Part shown: positions 9,175-17,517 of the stretch, piece after piece
Numbering within the stretch: position 1 is the stretch's first letter
Layout of the letters: each line of letters begins with the position of its first letter
NCBI GenBank assembly: GCA_000143165.1
Contig: CP002084.1
Coordinates: forward strand, 1,240,001 to 1,304,000
Origin: Dehalogenimonas lykanthroporepellens BL-DC-9
GTDB lineage: Bacteria > Chloroflexota > Dehalococcoidia > Dehalococcoidales > Dehalococcoidaceae
Length of the DNA: 64,000 nucleotides
Direction: 5' to 3'
Notes under the pieces: model-generated
Databases searched by the model: none
What the model saw: the letters and a program-made list of their open reading frames with translations, nothing else
Told to the model about the DNA's origin: nothing
Translations under genes and position numbers: made by a program

Positions 9175-9207
9175 CCGTTCATGGTTCGACCGGCTGACCA
9201 CGAACGG
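9175..9207. repeat. palindromic dispersed repeat (REP-like), in the 9146-9387 intergenic region
   Basis: CCGTTCATGGT and ACCACGAACGG form an 11-bp stem (one G-T mismatch) with an 11-base loop. A diverged copy with the same following sequence (…ACCCATTTTC…) lies at 10969-11002. No gene was found between 9146 and 9387. Confidence 0.6.
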
Positions 9208-9387
9208 ATATGGGGGTATGGTTTACCCATTTTCACGGGTAATTATCGCAAAAAAGCCAGAAGTCATCAGTAAAGGGGCTCCGAGAGTGCCTCTCGGCCT
9301 ATGACCGCTCGCAACCACGTGGGTATCATTGGATTTTCGTGATTGCCACAGGTACCCGACACTCACCTTTCACCCAGACTCAGCAGA

Positions 9388-9747
9388 CTACGGGCATCCG
9401 TCCTCCCCCTCCCCATGTCGCCGGCACTGGCCGCGGCCGGGGGTGAAGCCGCCGTCATAAATATGGTAATTGCCGCCTTCTATCCTGAGCGCCTTGCCTT
9501 CAGCCAGGGCTTCGGCCACCTTTGCCCGTGCCGAAACCAGGATTCTCTGGACCGAAGCCCGGGAGACGCCCATGCGCTGACCGGTTTCTGCCTGGTTCAG
9601 CCCGTCCCGGTCACATAACCTGAAGGCTTCGTATTCCTCCACCGTCAGTTTGACCTCTTCAAGCAGACGCATGGGTATTCCGGCCGGCTTGAAATAAACC
9701 ACTTCCGGCAGACCGGCAACCGCCCGGCACTTCTTTGGTCTGACCAT
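9388..9747 (-). CDS. DUF134 (UPF0251) family DNA-binding protein
   Basis: This 119-residue protein opens with 'MVRPKKCRAV' and 'VVYFKPAGIPM', typical of the DUF134 family, and has a sigma-70 region 4-like helix-turn-helix, 'LNQAETGQRMGVSRASVQRIL', at about residues 50-70. The C-terminus holds Cys/His residues (CRRHGEGEDGCP) that could bind metal. It starts 24 bases after the stop of the NifX-like gene and is probably co-transcribed with it. The pairing of DUF134 with NifX/NifB-like proteins is common in anaerobes and suggests a regulator for metal or cofactor handling, but the target is unknown. Confidence 0.85.
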   Translation of the reverse strand: MVRPKKCRAVAGLPEVVYFKPAGIPMRLLEEVKLTVEEYEAFRLCDRDGLNQAETGQRMGVSRASVQRILVSARAKVAEALAEGKALRIEGGNYHIYDGGFTPGRGQCRRHGEGEDGCP

Positions 9748-9771
9748 TAGAATCCAGCCCCTCCGGTGTTG

Positions 9772-10158
9772 TTATCCGTGGTGGTGGCTGTGAGCAGGAT
9801 CGTGGCTCTGGCAGGGTTCGTCACCATGGCCGCAAACGTTAGCGCCGGAAGCCAGGAGGCCTTCCAAATGATCTTTGACCGCCTTTTCCGGGTCGGGCTC
9901 GGTAACGCCGGTGATGACCTGGATGCCGGCACGTTCGAAAACCTGCCGGGGCGTATAACCCATGCCGCCGGCCAGGACGATGTTGACGCCTTCACGGGCC
10001 AGCATCATGGGGGTGGCGCCGCAACCGTGAGCCTGGGCGCCCAGGGTTTTCTTGTGGAGGATGTTGTTTTCGGCATCGGTTTCAATAACGGTGAACTCCG
10101 TTGACTGGCCGAAGTGGAGGGACAGGTTGCCCATATTGGTGGGGATAGCGTATTTCAT
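9772..10158 (-). CDS. NifX/NifB-like dinitrogenase iron-molybdenum cofactor family protein
   Basis: The chosen start is ATG 10158 (MKYAIPTNMGNL), preceded by AAGGAAAC; an upstream in-frame start at 10203 would fall inside the leader. The 128-residue protein has the small ribonuclease-H-like NifX fold with 'HFGQSTEFTVIE', 'HGCGATPMMLAREGVN' and 'AGGMGYTPRQVFERAGI'. The C-terminal tail (CGHGDEPCQSHDPAHSHHHG) is rich in His and Cys and probably binds metal. No nif genes are in the window, so this is likely a general metal-cluster carrier, as in other non-diazotrophic anaerobes. It is transcribed from a near-consensus promoter at 10202-10230, ahead of the DUF134 gene. Confidence 0.82.
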   Translation of the reverse strand: MKYAIPTNMGNLSLHFGQSTEFTVIETDAENNILHKKTLGAQAHGCGATPMMLAREGVNIVLAGGMGYTPRQVFERAGIQVITGVTEPDPEKAVKDHLEGLLASGANVCGHGDEPCQSHDPAHSHHHG

Positions 10159-10201
10159 TTTGTTTCCTTTCTCCTTAATGCTGTGTTTTAAGCATATACT
10201 C

Positions 10202-10230
10202 ATATTAATACCTCATGGTGAAGGTGTCAA
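10202..10230 (-). promoter_or_regulatory. sigma-70-type promoter for the NifX-like/DUF134 operon
   Basis: On the minus strand, TTGACA (10225-10230), a 17-bp spacer and TAATAT (10202-10207) lie 44 bp before the start codon at 10158. Confidence 0.75.
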
Positions 10231-10251
10231 GGGGCGAGACCACTTGACGCA

Positions 10252-10330
10252 ATATCTAATATCTAATTTCTAAATGCTAAACAATGTCAAAATTCAAATA
10301 CCAAATGACCGAAACGGGGCGCCGGGATTG
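10252..10330. repeat. dispersed AT-rich repeat, copy 1
   Basis: About 78 bp that include CTAAACAATGTCAAAATTC and AAATGACCGAAACGGGG recur at 21645-21722 in the same orientation, and in degenerate inverted form at about 17085-17160. Both good copies sit beside a terminase-small-like gene. Confidence 0.6.
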
Positions 10331-10372
10331 CTTTCCCATGCTCAGCCTACGGCTGAGCGTGCCATTTCCCCA

Positions 10373-10401
10373 TTGACAATATGGCACACCTGTACTAATA
10401 T
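10373..10401 (+). promoter_or_regulatory. near-consensus promoter placed for a leaderless transcript
   Basis: TTGACA (10373-10378), 17-bp spacer, TAATAT (10396-10401), then 7 bases to ATG 10409. Transcription would begin at or beside the start codon. The same arrangement occurs at 21582-21610. Confidence 0.7.
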
Positions 10402-10408
10402 CAATCCA

Positions 10409-10843
10409 ATGGATAATACACACAACTATACCTGTTCACCCCCTCCTCTTCCGACCGAATCGGAGGAAGCCTTCAACGAAGAACCCCCGCGCCGCGGACC
10501 GGGGGCCCCTGTGGGCAACCGGAATGCCTGCAAGAAGGATTTTTACACCCGTCACACGGCTACCGGCCGGCAACCCGGCATGGAGGAGGCTTTCAAGGTT
10601 ACCGGGCTGGAGCAGGAAATTGCCCTGCTGAGGCATAAGCTTCAATTGATGGAAATCAACAACCCGGATGACGTCATGCTTTTCTTCAAAGGCGTCGATA
10701 TTCTTTCCAACGTCATGGCCCGTAGCCGTCATATTCCCAATAGCGGGAGAGCTACGCTTTTAGACGGTCTGCGTGAATTATTACAAGGGATAACAATACC
10801 GCCGGCGGCAGTTCGACAAATCATGTCACATGAGGTTGATTGA
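10409..10843 (+). CDS. terminase-small-subunit-like protein, solitary copy
   Basis: With ATG 10409 (MDNTHNYT) as start, the product is 144 residues. A start at 10274 is possible but would be translated from the dispersed repeat and lies upstream of the promoter. It contains 'RRGPGAPVGNRNACKKDFYTRH', the Gly/Asn-rich element found in the gene at 21143-21574 ('RRRGAQPGNRNAVTHGFYAR'), and a helical C-terminal part aligning with that paralogue ('EQEIALLRHKLQLM'; 'DDVMLFFKGVDILSNVMARSR'). The paralogue lies next to a large terminase; this one has no partner here. No ribosome site is visible, consistent with leaderless initiation. Likely phage-derived. Confidence 0.65.
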   Translation: MDNTHNYTCSPPPLPTESEEAFNEEPPRRGPGAPVGNRNACKKDFYTRHTATGRQPGMEEAFKVTGLEQEIALLRHKLQLMEINNPDDVMLFFKGVDILSNVMARSRHIPNSGRATLLDGLRELLQGITIPPAAVRQIMSHEVD

Positions 10844-10968
10844 ACCAATTGAACCGCTGATTGAATATGCCGAACAATTACCGAAAAAGGCTGTTTTTGA
10901 ACGTAAAAGCCGGATTCGTTTCTGAAAAAAAGTTTTTTCGGCCAAACAATTAGCGCCGGCGAATCGCC

Positions 10969-11002
10969 CCGTTCATGGTTTGACCGGGACACTACGAACC
11001 GG
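10969..11002. repeat. diverged copy of the palindromic repeat, in the 10844-11226 gap
   Basis: CCGTTCATGGT followed by CTACGAACCGG and then CACCCATTTTC matches the element at 9175-9207 with several changes. The rest of the gap holds no supportable gene. Confidence 0.45.
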
Positions 11003-11226
11003 GTGGCGGCGTGGATCACCCATTTTCGGGGCGTAAGGACACAAGGGCGTATAAGGACGAAAAACAAGGTTGAGGAAATGAAGAAGCTTCAACCGTTGCA
11101 AATTATGCAACACCTGCCACGGATGACAGAATCATCAGGTAGAGTGTTTCAATCCGGTTACCGTCGTGACGACTCATTTGCTATCCGGCGGCGGGCGGTA
11201 ATACAATAATCGGCAAGGGGGCTTGG

Positions 11227-11763
11227 ATGTTTTACGAAATCAGGATTTCCCTTCAGCATATTGACCCGCCTATCTGGCGGACAGTACTGGTGCCATCGCG
11301 CACCAGCCTCCACAAATTCCACAAAATCATTCAACGCGCCATGGGCTGGACCAATTCGCACGTATACATATACGAGGTCGGCCGGGAACGGTACGGGGAG
11401 CCGAATCCGGAATGGGGCATAGATATAGATGATTCCAGGAAAAAGACCCTGGCGGAGGTATTCACCGGCGGCAGAAAAGCCTTCGTTTATGACTATGACA
11501 TGGGTGACGGCTGGCGACATGACATCGAGCTCGTCAAGGCCGTCGAATGCGAACCGGGCGCCAAACCGCGCGTGCTGGACGGCGCCCGCGCCTGCCCGCC
11601 GGAGGACAGCGGCGGGCCTCCCGGATACATGAATCTGCTGGTGACGTTATCCGACCCGCAGAGCGAAGATTACCGGGATATGATGGATTGGCTGGGCGGC
11701 CCGTTCGACCCGAATGCTTTCGACCTGCAGGCGGCTGATGAGGCGGTGCGCAAGGTAAGGTAG
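11227..11763 (+). CDS. pRiA4b ORF-3-like protein
   Basis: This 178-residue protein starts at ATG 11227. 'YEIRISLQHIDPPIWRTVLVPS' at the N-terminus, 'HKIIQRAMGWTNSHVYIYEV', then 'VYDYDMGDGWRHDIEL' and the 'CPPEDSGGPPGY' element are diagnostic of the plasmid pRiA4b ORF-3 family. Members are widespread, often near mobile elements; their biochemical role is unknown. It is a single-gene unit here, with intergenic repeats on both sides. Confidence 0.88.
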   Translation: MFYEIRISLQHIDPPIWRTVLVPSRTSLHKFHKIIQRAMGWTNSHVYIYEVGRERYGEPNPEWGIDIDDSRKKTLAEVFTGGRKAFVYDYDMGDGWRHDIELVKAVECEPGAKPRVLDGARACPPEDSGGPPGYMNLLVTLSDPQSEDYRDMMDWLGGPFDPNAFDLQAADEAVRKVR

Positions 11764-12001
11764 GCTTGAAGTCCGCAGGTAAAGGGGTAGCGGGATTGCT
11801 TCGCCGCCGCTGGCGGCGTGCAAAGACGGTGTTATTCGGTTGTCTACCTGCTCCGTAATGCTCGGCGCAAGCCGGGCATCCATTCAGCTGAGAGCTGACT
11901 GCTGATGGCTGAAAGCTGATAGCCTCATAATCCCCTCCAGCTTGATCGGTAAGCGGTCAGGTGTTACAATAAGTAGTTATTATAGAAGAATTGGAGAAAT
12001 C
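11764..12001. repeat. short dispersed repeats (GGGATTGCTTCGCC and AGCTGA types)
   Basis: The interval contains a GGGATTGCTTCGCC element (11800s) and a tract of irregular AGCTGA units (11886-11925) that recurs near 16985-17010. No gene. TGGAGAAATC just before 12002 serves the next gene. Confidence 0.45.
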
Positions 12002-12409
12002 ATGAGCTTTTTCAAGGCACTTCTGGGCATCTGTGACACCAAACCGCTGGCCGATGACGCCTGGCGGGCGGACAAAGGCAACGCCGTGGTTAACCTGAAG
12101 GCCGCTACGACCCTGACCGAAAAGGGCGGTGCCGCCTATCTGAAAGGTCGGGGACTGGCCCGGCCGGTGCTGGTAATCAGGGGCGACGACGGGCAGTTGT
12201 ACGCCTACCAGGACCGCTGTACCCACGGCGGCCGCAAGATAGACCCGCTACCGGGCGAAGGCAAGCTCAAGTGTTGCAGTGTCAACCACTCCACCTTCGA
12301 TTATGACGGCAAGCCGCTGTCCGGCCCGGCCAAACACAACATCGAACGCTATGACACCGAAGAACGCGACGGCGAACTATTCATCAAAATCACACAGGAA
12401 GCTAAATAA
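12002..12409 (+). CDS. Rieske [2Fe-2S] protein
   Basis: The start is ATG 12002 (MSFFKALLG) after TTGGAGAAATC; an in-frame ATG at 11942 lies in repeat DNA. The 135-residue protein has a Rieske fold: first ligand box 'RCTHGGRKIDP' (Cys-x-His) and second box 'LKCCSVNHSTFDYDG'. In most Rieske proteins the second box is Cys-x2-His; here the spacing from the nearest Cys is x3 (C-S-V-N-H), or x4 from the first Cys. I recall a related CCS-type second box in some anaerobe proteins. No signal peptide, so cytoplasmic. It overlaps the next gene by one base (TAATG). Confidence 0.8.
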   Translation: MSFFKALLGICDTKPLADDAWRADKGNAVVNLKAATTLTEKGGAAYLKGRGLARPVLVIRGDDGQLYAYQDRCTHGGRKIDPLPGEGKLKCCSVNHSTFDYDGKPLSGPAKHNIERYDTEERDGELFIKITQEAK

Positions 12410-13119
12410 TGGCCGACAGATTCACCAAACAACTGGAAAAAGCGCTACGCGGCGAAGGCCGGCCCATCGGCTTCGGCCGCTACGAAGCGGTTGACAAGCG
12501 CCGTCTGTTCATCATGGCCCAGGCCGCCGACAATGAAACCGGCGCCGCCCTGCCGGGTATTGACGCGGTATACGTGCCGGGGGCTTGCGCCTGCAACGGC
12601 GAAAAGAGCGGGGTACTGAAGGGCTGTAACGGCCCGGCAAACGAAGGCTGTGACTTTGTGGTGTCGGACCTGGACGCGGCGGTGGACGCCGACCCGGGTG
12701 ATGATACCGCCCGTCTGCTGACGGTCAGCGACGACCTGACCGACGCCCAACTCCGCGCCCTGGGCGGGCTGGAAGCGGCGGCGGTTATCGCCACGGCCGA
12801 CCTGGGCGAAACGCTGTCCTTCCGGCAACTGCTGTCCGTTCAGCGGCTGGCCGATTTCGCCGGCAAGCCGGTCATTCTGAAACTGCCGCGCCTGTATTCC
12901 AGGGTGGAACTCCAGGCGCTGTGGCACCGGGGCATCGCCGGGGTGCTGGTATCCGCCGACACGGTGGACACCGCCGAACTGCGTAAAACGGTGGACGCGC
13001 TGGAACCCAAAAAGAAGGGCAAGGACAAGACTTCGGCGCTCATTACTCAGCCTGCGGCGGCTACCGCGCCGGCCGAGGAAGAAGACGATGAGCCGGAGAT
13101 AGATGAACCGGAAAACTAG
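12409..13119 (+). CDS. hypothetical protein coupled to the Rieske gene
   Basis: This 236-residue protein begins inside the stop of the Rieske gene, so the two are translationally coupled. The N-terminal half contains Cys-bearing segments ('VPGACACNGEKSGVLKGCNG', 'EGCDFVV') that could hold a metal. The middle ('RLLTVSDDLTDAQLRALG', 'KPVILKLPRLYSRVELQALW', 'GIAGVLVSADTVDTAELRKTV') resembles an alpha/beta barrel half, and the tail after residue 210 is Ala-Pro and acidic, probably disordered. I do not recognise the family. Coupling suggests a shared function with the Rieske protein. Confidence 0.6.
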   Translation: MADRFTKQLEKALRGEGRPIGFGRYEAVDKRRLFIMAQAADNETGAALPGIDAVYVPGACACNGEKSGVLKGCNGPANEGCDFVVSDLDAAVDADPGDDTARLLTVSDDLTDAQLRALGGLEAAAVIATADLGETLSFRQLLSVQRLADFAGKPVILKLPRLYSRVELQALWHRGIAGVLVSADTVDTAELRKTVDALEPKKKGKDKTSALITQPAAATAPAEEEDDEPEIDEPEN

Positions 13120-13168
13120 CCCGGTTTTTCCGGCTCCGGCCGGACGGTAACGCTTTTTCGAGGGATAA

Positions 13169-13987
13169 ATGCCGACACTTTTCGTGGTGGCCACCCCCAT
13201 CGGCAACCTGGAGGACATCACCTTCCGCGCCGTAAGGGTGCTCAGGGAAGTTTCTCTGATTGCCGCCGAGGACACCCGCCGCACCCGCAAACTGCTCTCT
13301 GCGCTGGAAATCCACACCCCGCTGACCAGCTACTTCGAGCATAACAAGCTGTCCAAGGTGGATTACATCATGGAGCGCCTGGAGACCGGCGATGTGGCGC
13401 TGGTGTCCGATGCCGGGACGCCGGGCATTGCCGACCCGGGCTACGAACTCATCGCCACCGCGGTGGACCGGGGCGTCCGGGTGGAGGTCATCCCCGGCCC
13501 TTCCAGCCTGGTGACGGCGCTGGCGGCCTCCGGATTGCCGGCGGGTGAGTTCCGCTTCAGCGCCTTTCTGCCACGGCGGTCAGCGGAGCGGAAAAAAGCG
13601 GTGGCGGCCCTGGCCGGGGAAACCGGGGCGCTGGTGTTCTTCGAGGCGCCGCACCGGCTGAAAGCGACCCTCAAGACACTGGCCGAAACGCTGGGCGACC
13701 GGCGTGTGGCCGTCTGCCGGGAGCTGACCAAACTGCACGAAGAGGTGTTCCGGGGAACGCTCGCCGAGGCGCTGGAGCACTTCGAGACGCCACGGGGAGA
13801 GTGCGTCATCGTCGTCGAAGGGGCGCGCCACCAGCCGGCGGAACCGGCCGAGGGCATCGACATCGAAGCCCGGCTGAAGGAACTCAAACATCGGGGCGTG
13901 CCGGCCAAAGAGGCGACGGCGCGGCTGTCGGCTGAAAGCGGCGTGCCGCGGCGGGAACTCTACCGGGCTTGGCTTAAACTCAAGTAA
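13169..13987 (+). CDS. rsmI: 16S rRNA (cytidine(1402)-2'-O)-methyltransferase
   Basis: The 272-residue protein is full length. 'LFVVATPIGNLEDITFRAV' at the N-terminus, 'AAEDTRRTRKLL', 'LVSDAGTPGIADPG' and 'VIPGPSSLVTALAASGLP' are the SAM-binding and active-site segments of the RsmI tetrapyrrole-methylase fold. 'FLPRR' and 'FFEAPHRL' follow. It methylates the 2'-OH of C1402 in the ribosomal P site. It is 49 bases downstream of the hypothetical gene and upstream of metG, a housekeeping group. Start ATG has GAGGGA upstream. Confidence 0.95.
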   Translation: MPTLFVVATPIGNLEDITFRAVRVLREVSLIAAEDTRRTRKLLSALEIHTPLTSYFEHNKLSKVDYIMERLETGDVALVSDAGTPGIADPGYELIATAVDRGVRVEVIPGPSSLVTALAASGLPAGEFRFSAFLPRRSAERKKAVAALAGETGALVFFEAPHRLKATLKTLAETLGDRRVAVCRELTKLHEEVFRGTLAEALEHFETPRGECVIVVEGARHQPAEPAEGIDIEARLKELKHRGVPAKEATARLSAESGVPRRELYRAWLKLK

Positions 13988-14027
13988 CGTTTATAATACG
14001 GGGATATTTCGGAGGTAAGGAATCATA

Positions 14028-14243
14028 ATGCGACGTGGCTGTATTTCATTAGGCAATATCAAGTGTAACGCCTGCGGGCGCGATATTAATTATCCCGAAC
14101 GCTACCTGGTGGTCGACGAAAAAGACGGCCAGGAAGTGGAGAAGGGCGACCAGGTGCGCTACTGTGTGGAATGCGCCCTGGCCAAGGGCTATGCCCACTA
14201 TTACGAAGACAAGGGCGAGCGCACGCTGACCTTCATGCCGTAA
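14028..14243 (+). CDS. small zinc-ribbon-like protein
   Basis: This 71-residue protein follows GGAGGTAAGG. Two Cys pairs, 'CNAC' and 'CVEC', spaced about 35 residues apart, would bind one zinc. The rest is charged ('VVDEKDGQEVEKGDQVRYC'). It lies between rsmI and metG on the same strand; the metG start is 20 bases downstream. No family name is assigned. Confidence 0.6.
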   Translation: MRRGCISLGNIKCNACGRDINYPERYLVVDEKDGQEVEKGDQVRYCVECALAKGYAHYYEDKGERTLTFMP

Positions 14244-14263
14244 CCCGGCTCTTACACCTGCTC

Positions 14264-15934
14264 ATGACTGAACGCATATATATCGGGGCGGCCTGGCCCT
14301 ACGCCAACAACCGCCTGCACTTGGGACATGTCGCCGGGGCCTATCTGCCGGCGGACATCTTCGCCCGCTATCACCGCACCCGCGGCAGTGAGGTGCTGAT
14401 GGTCACCGGTTCCGACCGTCACGGCACGCCGGTCACTATCCGCGCCGAGGCGGAGGGCAAGTCCCCGGCGGAAGTGGCCGATTATTATCACGCCAAGTTC
14501 GTTGAGAACTGGTCAGCGCTGGGTATTACCTTCGACCTGTACACCCATACCGGCACCGACAATCACCGCGAGGTGGTGCAGGACATCTTCCTGAAACTGC
14601 TGGAGAAGGATCACCTGTACAAGGAAACCGTATCCCAGCCCTACTGCGCCAGTTGCCGGCGCTTCCTGCCCGACCGCTACGTGGAAGGCACCTGTCCGGC
14701 CTGCGGCGCTGATGGCGCCCGCGGCGACCAGTGCGACGCCTGCGGCAAGCCGATGAACCCGTCCGACCTCATAAACATCCGCTGTAAGCTGTGCGGCGCT
14801 TCGCCGGAGTTCCGGGAAACGGAACACTTCTTCCTGCGGCTGTCGGCTTTCGAAAAGCCCCTGCTGGACTGGATAGAGACCCAGGCCGACCACTGGCGAC
14901 CCAGCGTGCGGCGCTTCACCTATCAGTACCTCAAGGACGGCCTGCGCGACCGCGCCATCACCCGGGACATCACCTGGGGCATACCGGTGCCGCTGGACGG
15001 CTATGACGACAAGCGCATCTATGTGTGGTTCGAGGCGGTCATCGGCTACCTGTCGGCCAGCAAGGAATGGGCCCAGCGGAGCGGCAACCCGGAAGCCTGG
15101 CGCAAATTCTGGCAGGAAGATTGCAAAACCTATTATTTCATCGGCAAGGATAACATCCCCTTCCACACCATCATCTGGCCGGCCATCCTGATGGGCTACG
15201 GCGGGCTGAACCTGCCCTACGACGTGCCGGCCAACGAGTTCCTGACGGTGGAAGCTCAGAAGCTGTCCAAGTCCCGCAATATCGCCATCTGGCTGGAGGA
15301 CTTTCTGTCCCGCTACCAGGCGGACGCGTTGCGTTATGTGCTGTCGGTCAACATGCCCGACACGTCGGACACCGATTTCTCCTGGCGGGAGTTCGTCCGC
15401 CGCAACAACGACGAACTGGTGGCCACCTGGGGCAACCTGGTCAACCGGGTGCTGTCCATGATTCAGAAGCACTTTGCCGGGCGGGTGCCGGAACCGGGTG
15501 AGCTGGATGAGCGCAGTAACGCCGTCATCGCCCGCGCCGAAGCCACGCTCAACACCATGGACGAGATGCTCCATGCCTGTCGCTTCCGGGAAGCCATCAA
15601 GACGGCCATGGCGCTGGCCGCCGAGGCCAACCGCTACCTGGACGAGAAGTCACCCTGGAAGACGGTCAAGACCGACAAGGCGGCGGCGGCTCAAGCGCTC
15701 TATACCGCCCTGACCGTCATTTCCGGCCTGCGCACCGCCTTCTATCCCTTCCTGCCGTTCTCCTCGGAGAAACTGCACGGCTTCCTGGGGTACGAAGGCA
15801 CCGTGGAGGCCGACGGCTGGAGCCTGCGCCGACCGGAACCGGGGGCGGGCCTCAACCCGCCGGAGGCGCTCTTCATCAAGCTGGATGAAGCGGTGGTAGA
15901 AGAAGAAACCGCCAGGCTGGGACTGACCGCCTGA
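14264..15934 (+). CDS. metG: methionyl-tRNA synthetase
   Basis: The start chosen is ATG 14264 (MTERIYIGAAWPYANN); upstream in-frame extension to 14171 overlaps the zinc-ribbon gene. The 556-residue class I synthetase has the HIGH motif as 'HLGH', a CP1 zinc domain with four Cys pairs ('CASC', 'CPAC', 'CDAC', 'CKLC'), 'GKDNIPFHTIIWPA', and the KMSKS loop as 'KLSKS'. The anticodon-binding helical domain follows ('SRYQADALRYVLSVNMPD'). The protein ends after that domain without the C-terminal dimerisation domain seen in some MetRS. It charges tRNA-Met in the cytoplasm. Confidence 0.96.
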   Translation: MTERIYIGAAWPYANNRLHLGHVAGAYLPADIFARYHRTRGSEVLMVTGSDRHGTPVTIRAEAEGKSPAEVADYYHAKFVENWSALGITFDLYTHTGTDNHREVVQDIFLKLLEKDHLYKETVSQPYCASCRRFLPDRYVEGTCPACGADGARGDQCDACGKPMNPSDLINIRCKLCGASPEFRETEHFFLRLSAFEKPLLDWIETQADHWRPSVRRFTYQYLKDGLRDRAITRDITWGIPVPLDGYDDKRIYVWFEAVIGYLSASKEWAQRSGNPEAWRKFWQEDCKTYYFIGKDNIPFHTIIWPAILMGYGGLNLPYDVPANEFLTVEAQKLSKSRNIAIWLEDFLSRYQADALRYVLSVNMPDTSDTDFSWREFVRRNNDELVATWGNLVNRVLSMIQKHFAGRVPEPGELDERSNAVIARAEATLNTMDEMLHACRFREAIKTAMALAAEANRYLDEKSPWKTVKTDKAAAAQALYTALTVISGLRTAFYPFLPFSSEKLHGFLGYEGTVEADGWSLRRPEPGAGLNPPEALFIKLDEAVVEEETARLGLTA

Positions 15935-16007
15935 TGAGTTAACCGCCGAAAGGCTCTGCCGGAACCCGAACCGGGTTTCCGAGATTACGTGATATCAGAA
16001 GAAGCCG

Positions 16008-16982
16008 ATGACTGATTTGAAAAGCATTTACACGCCGGTAAGCGCCGATCTGGCGACGGTAGAAGCCGAGTTCACCGGGCTGGCCGACCAGTGGCGCGAA
16101 GAGTTCCCGGAACTCCACGACATGCTCCGGCACATCCTGACCGGCGGCAAGGTGCTAAGGCCGGCGCTGACCTTCCTGGCGGGGCGGTGTATCGATGAGA
16201 GCACCGACCGCATCCTGAACATGGCCACCGCCAACGAACTTCTGCATATCTCCACACTGGTTCACGACGACGCCATCGACCATGCCGCCACCCGGCGGGG
16301 ACACCAGACGGTCAACAACGTCTGGGGGCTGGAAAAGGCCATTCTTTTAGGCGACTTTCTCTTTGCCCGCGCCGGTGAGTACGCCGCGGCCACCGACAAC
16401 CTGCGCACCGTCAAGATGTTCTCCAACACGCTTCAGACCATCGCCGTGGGAGAACTGCGCCAGGCCAAAGACGTCTTCTCCCCGGCGCAAAGCCGGGAGG
16501 GTTATTTCAAACGCATCGCCGGCAAGACGGCGTCACTGCTTAAAATGTCCACCGAGTCCGGCGCCGTGCTGGGTAGCGGCACCGAGGAACAGATTCAGGC
16601 GCTGGCCGACTTCGGCTGGAACCTGGGCATGGCCTTTCAGATTGTCGATGACATCCTGGATTTCACCGGGACGGAGGCGGAACTGGGCAAACCGGTCGGC
16701 TCCGACCTGCGGCAGGGCACCATCACCCTGCCGGCCCTGCTCCTGATGGAGCGACACCCTGACGACAACCCGGTAGCCGATTTCCTGGCCGACCGGGACC
16801 GGGAAGGCGCGGTGGCGCGGGTCATTCAGGCGGTCATGGACGAGGGGCTGTTCGAGGAGAGTTACGCCTTCGCCACCGAATATTCCGACCGGGCGCTGGA
16901 GCGGCTGGCGGTACTGCCGGAGACAGCCTGCCGGGAAGCGCTCCGGGAACTGACCGGGTTTTTGATCGGCAGAAGGGTTTAA
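16008..16982 (+). CDS. trans-polyprenyl diphosphate synthase
   Basis: This 324-residue protein has 'GGKVLRPALTFLAGR', the first aspartate-rich motif 'LVHDDAIDHAATRRG', 'LGDFLFARA', and the second motif 'QIVDDILDFTG' with 'GKPVGSDLRQGTITLPAL'. These place it with long-chain polyprenyl (hexa/hepta/octaprenyl) synthases that make the side chain of quinones or carrier lipids from isopentenyl diphosphate. In the first motif DDxxD is HDDAIDH. The chain length cannot be told from sequence here. It follows metG in the same direction with a 73-base gap. Confidence 0.9.
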   Translation: MTDLKSIYTPVSADLATVEAEFTGLADQWREEFPELHDMLRHILTGGKVLRPALTFLAGRCIDESTDRILNMATANELLHISTLVHDDAIDHAATRRGHQTVNNVWGLEKAILLGDFLFARAGEYAAATDNLRTVKMFSNTLQTIAVGELRQAKDVFSPAQSREGYFKRIAGKTASLLKMSTESGAVLGSGTEEQIQALADFGWNLGMAFQIVDDILDFTGTEAELGKPVGSDLRQGTITLPALLLMERHPDDNPVADFLADRDREGAVARVIQAVMDEGLFEESYAFATEYSDRALERLAVLPETACREALRELTGFLIGRRV

Positions 16983-17460
16983 TAGCTGACAGCTGATAGC
17001 TCAAACCCTTACGTCATTGCGAAAGTGCGAAGCACTTGTGGCAATCTAAATACCCCGCTGAAAGCGGAAGGCTGACAGCTCGTTCCCCCGTTTTAGTCAT
17101 TTAATATTGGAATTTTAATATTGTTTGTTATTTGTGATTTATAATTTGGAATTTCCCGCTGAAGCCGGGCATCCATGAAAGTCGATAGCCTCACTTCCCG
17201 TCGTTACCAAGCCGCGCCGGCGGCTGTGGCAATCTCGTACCTTCTACCCGTCACTGCGAGCGACCACAGCAGGCGCGAAGCAGTCTCGGTGCTGAAATCG
17301 GAAAAGCCGATAATGCCCCCGCATTTCAAATCGGGGCTATCCCGGACGGATGAGCGGCGTTCTACATTATTAGAGCCTGCGGCCAGCCGGGGGTACTTTG
17401 GTAATTTCAGGAATAATTTCATGTCGGCTGAACGTAGAAAAGATTTCCCTTGCCCGCCCG
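16983..17460. repeat. gene-free stretch with dispersed repeats
   Basis: It contains AGCTGACAGCTGATAGCT units (16985-17003), CGTCATTGCGA…GGCAATCT (17012-17047), an inverted degenerate copy of the AT-rich repeat (about 17085-17160) and a CACTGCGAGCGACC…GCGAAGCAGTCTC element (17253-17290). The last two types recur at 21645-21975. I see no gene here. Confidence 0.55.
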
Positions 17461-17517
17461 GCCTTGTTATAATACCCGTGATTCATCACAGCTTAAGAAA
17501 CGTCAGGAGGCAATATT

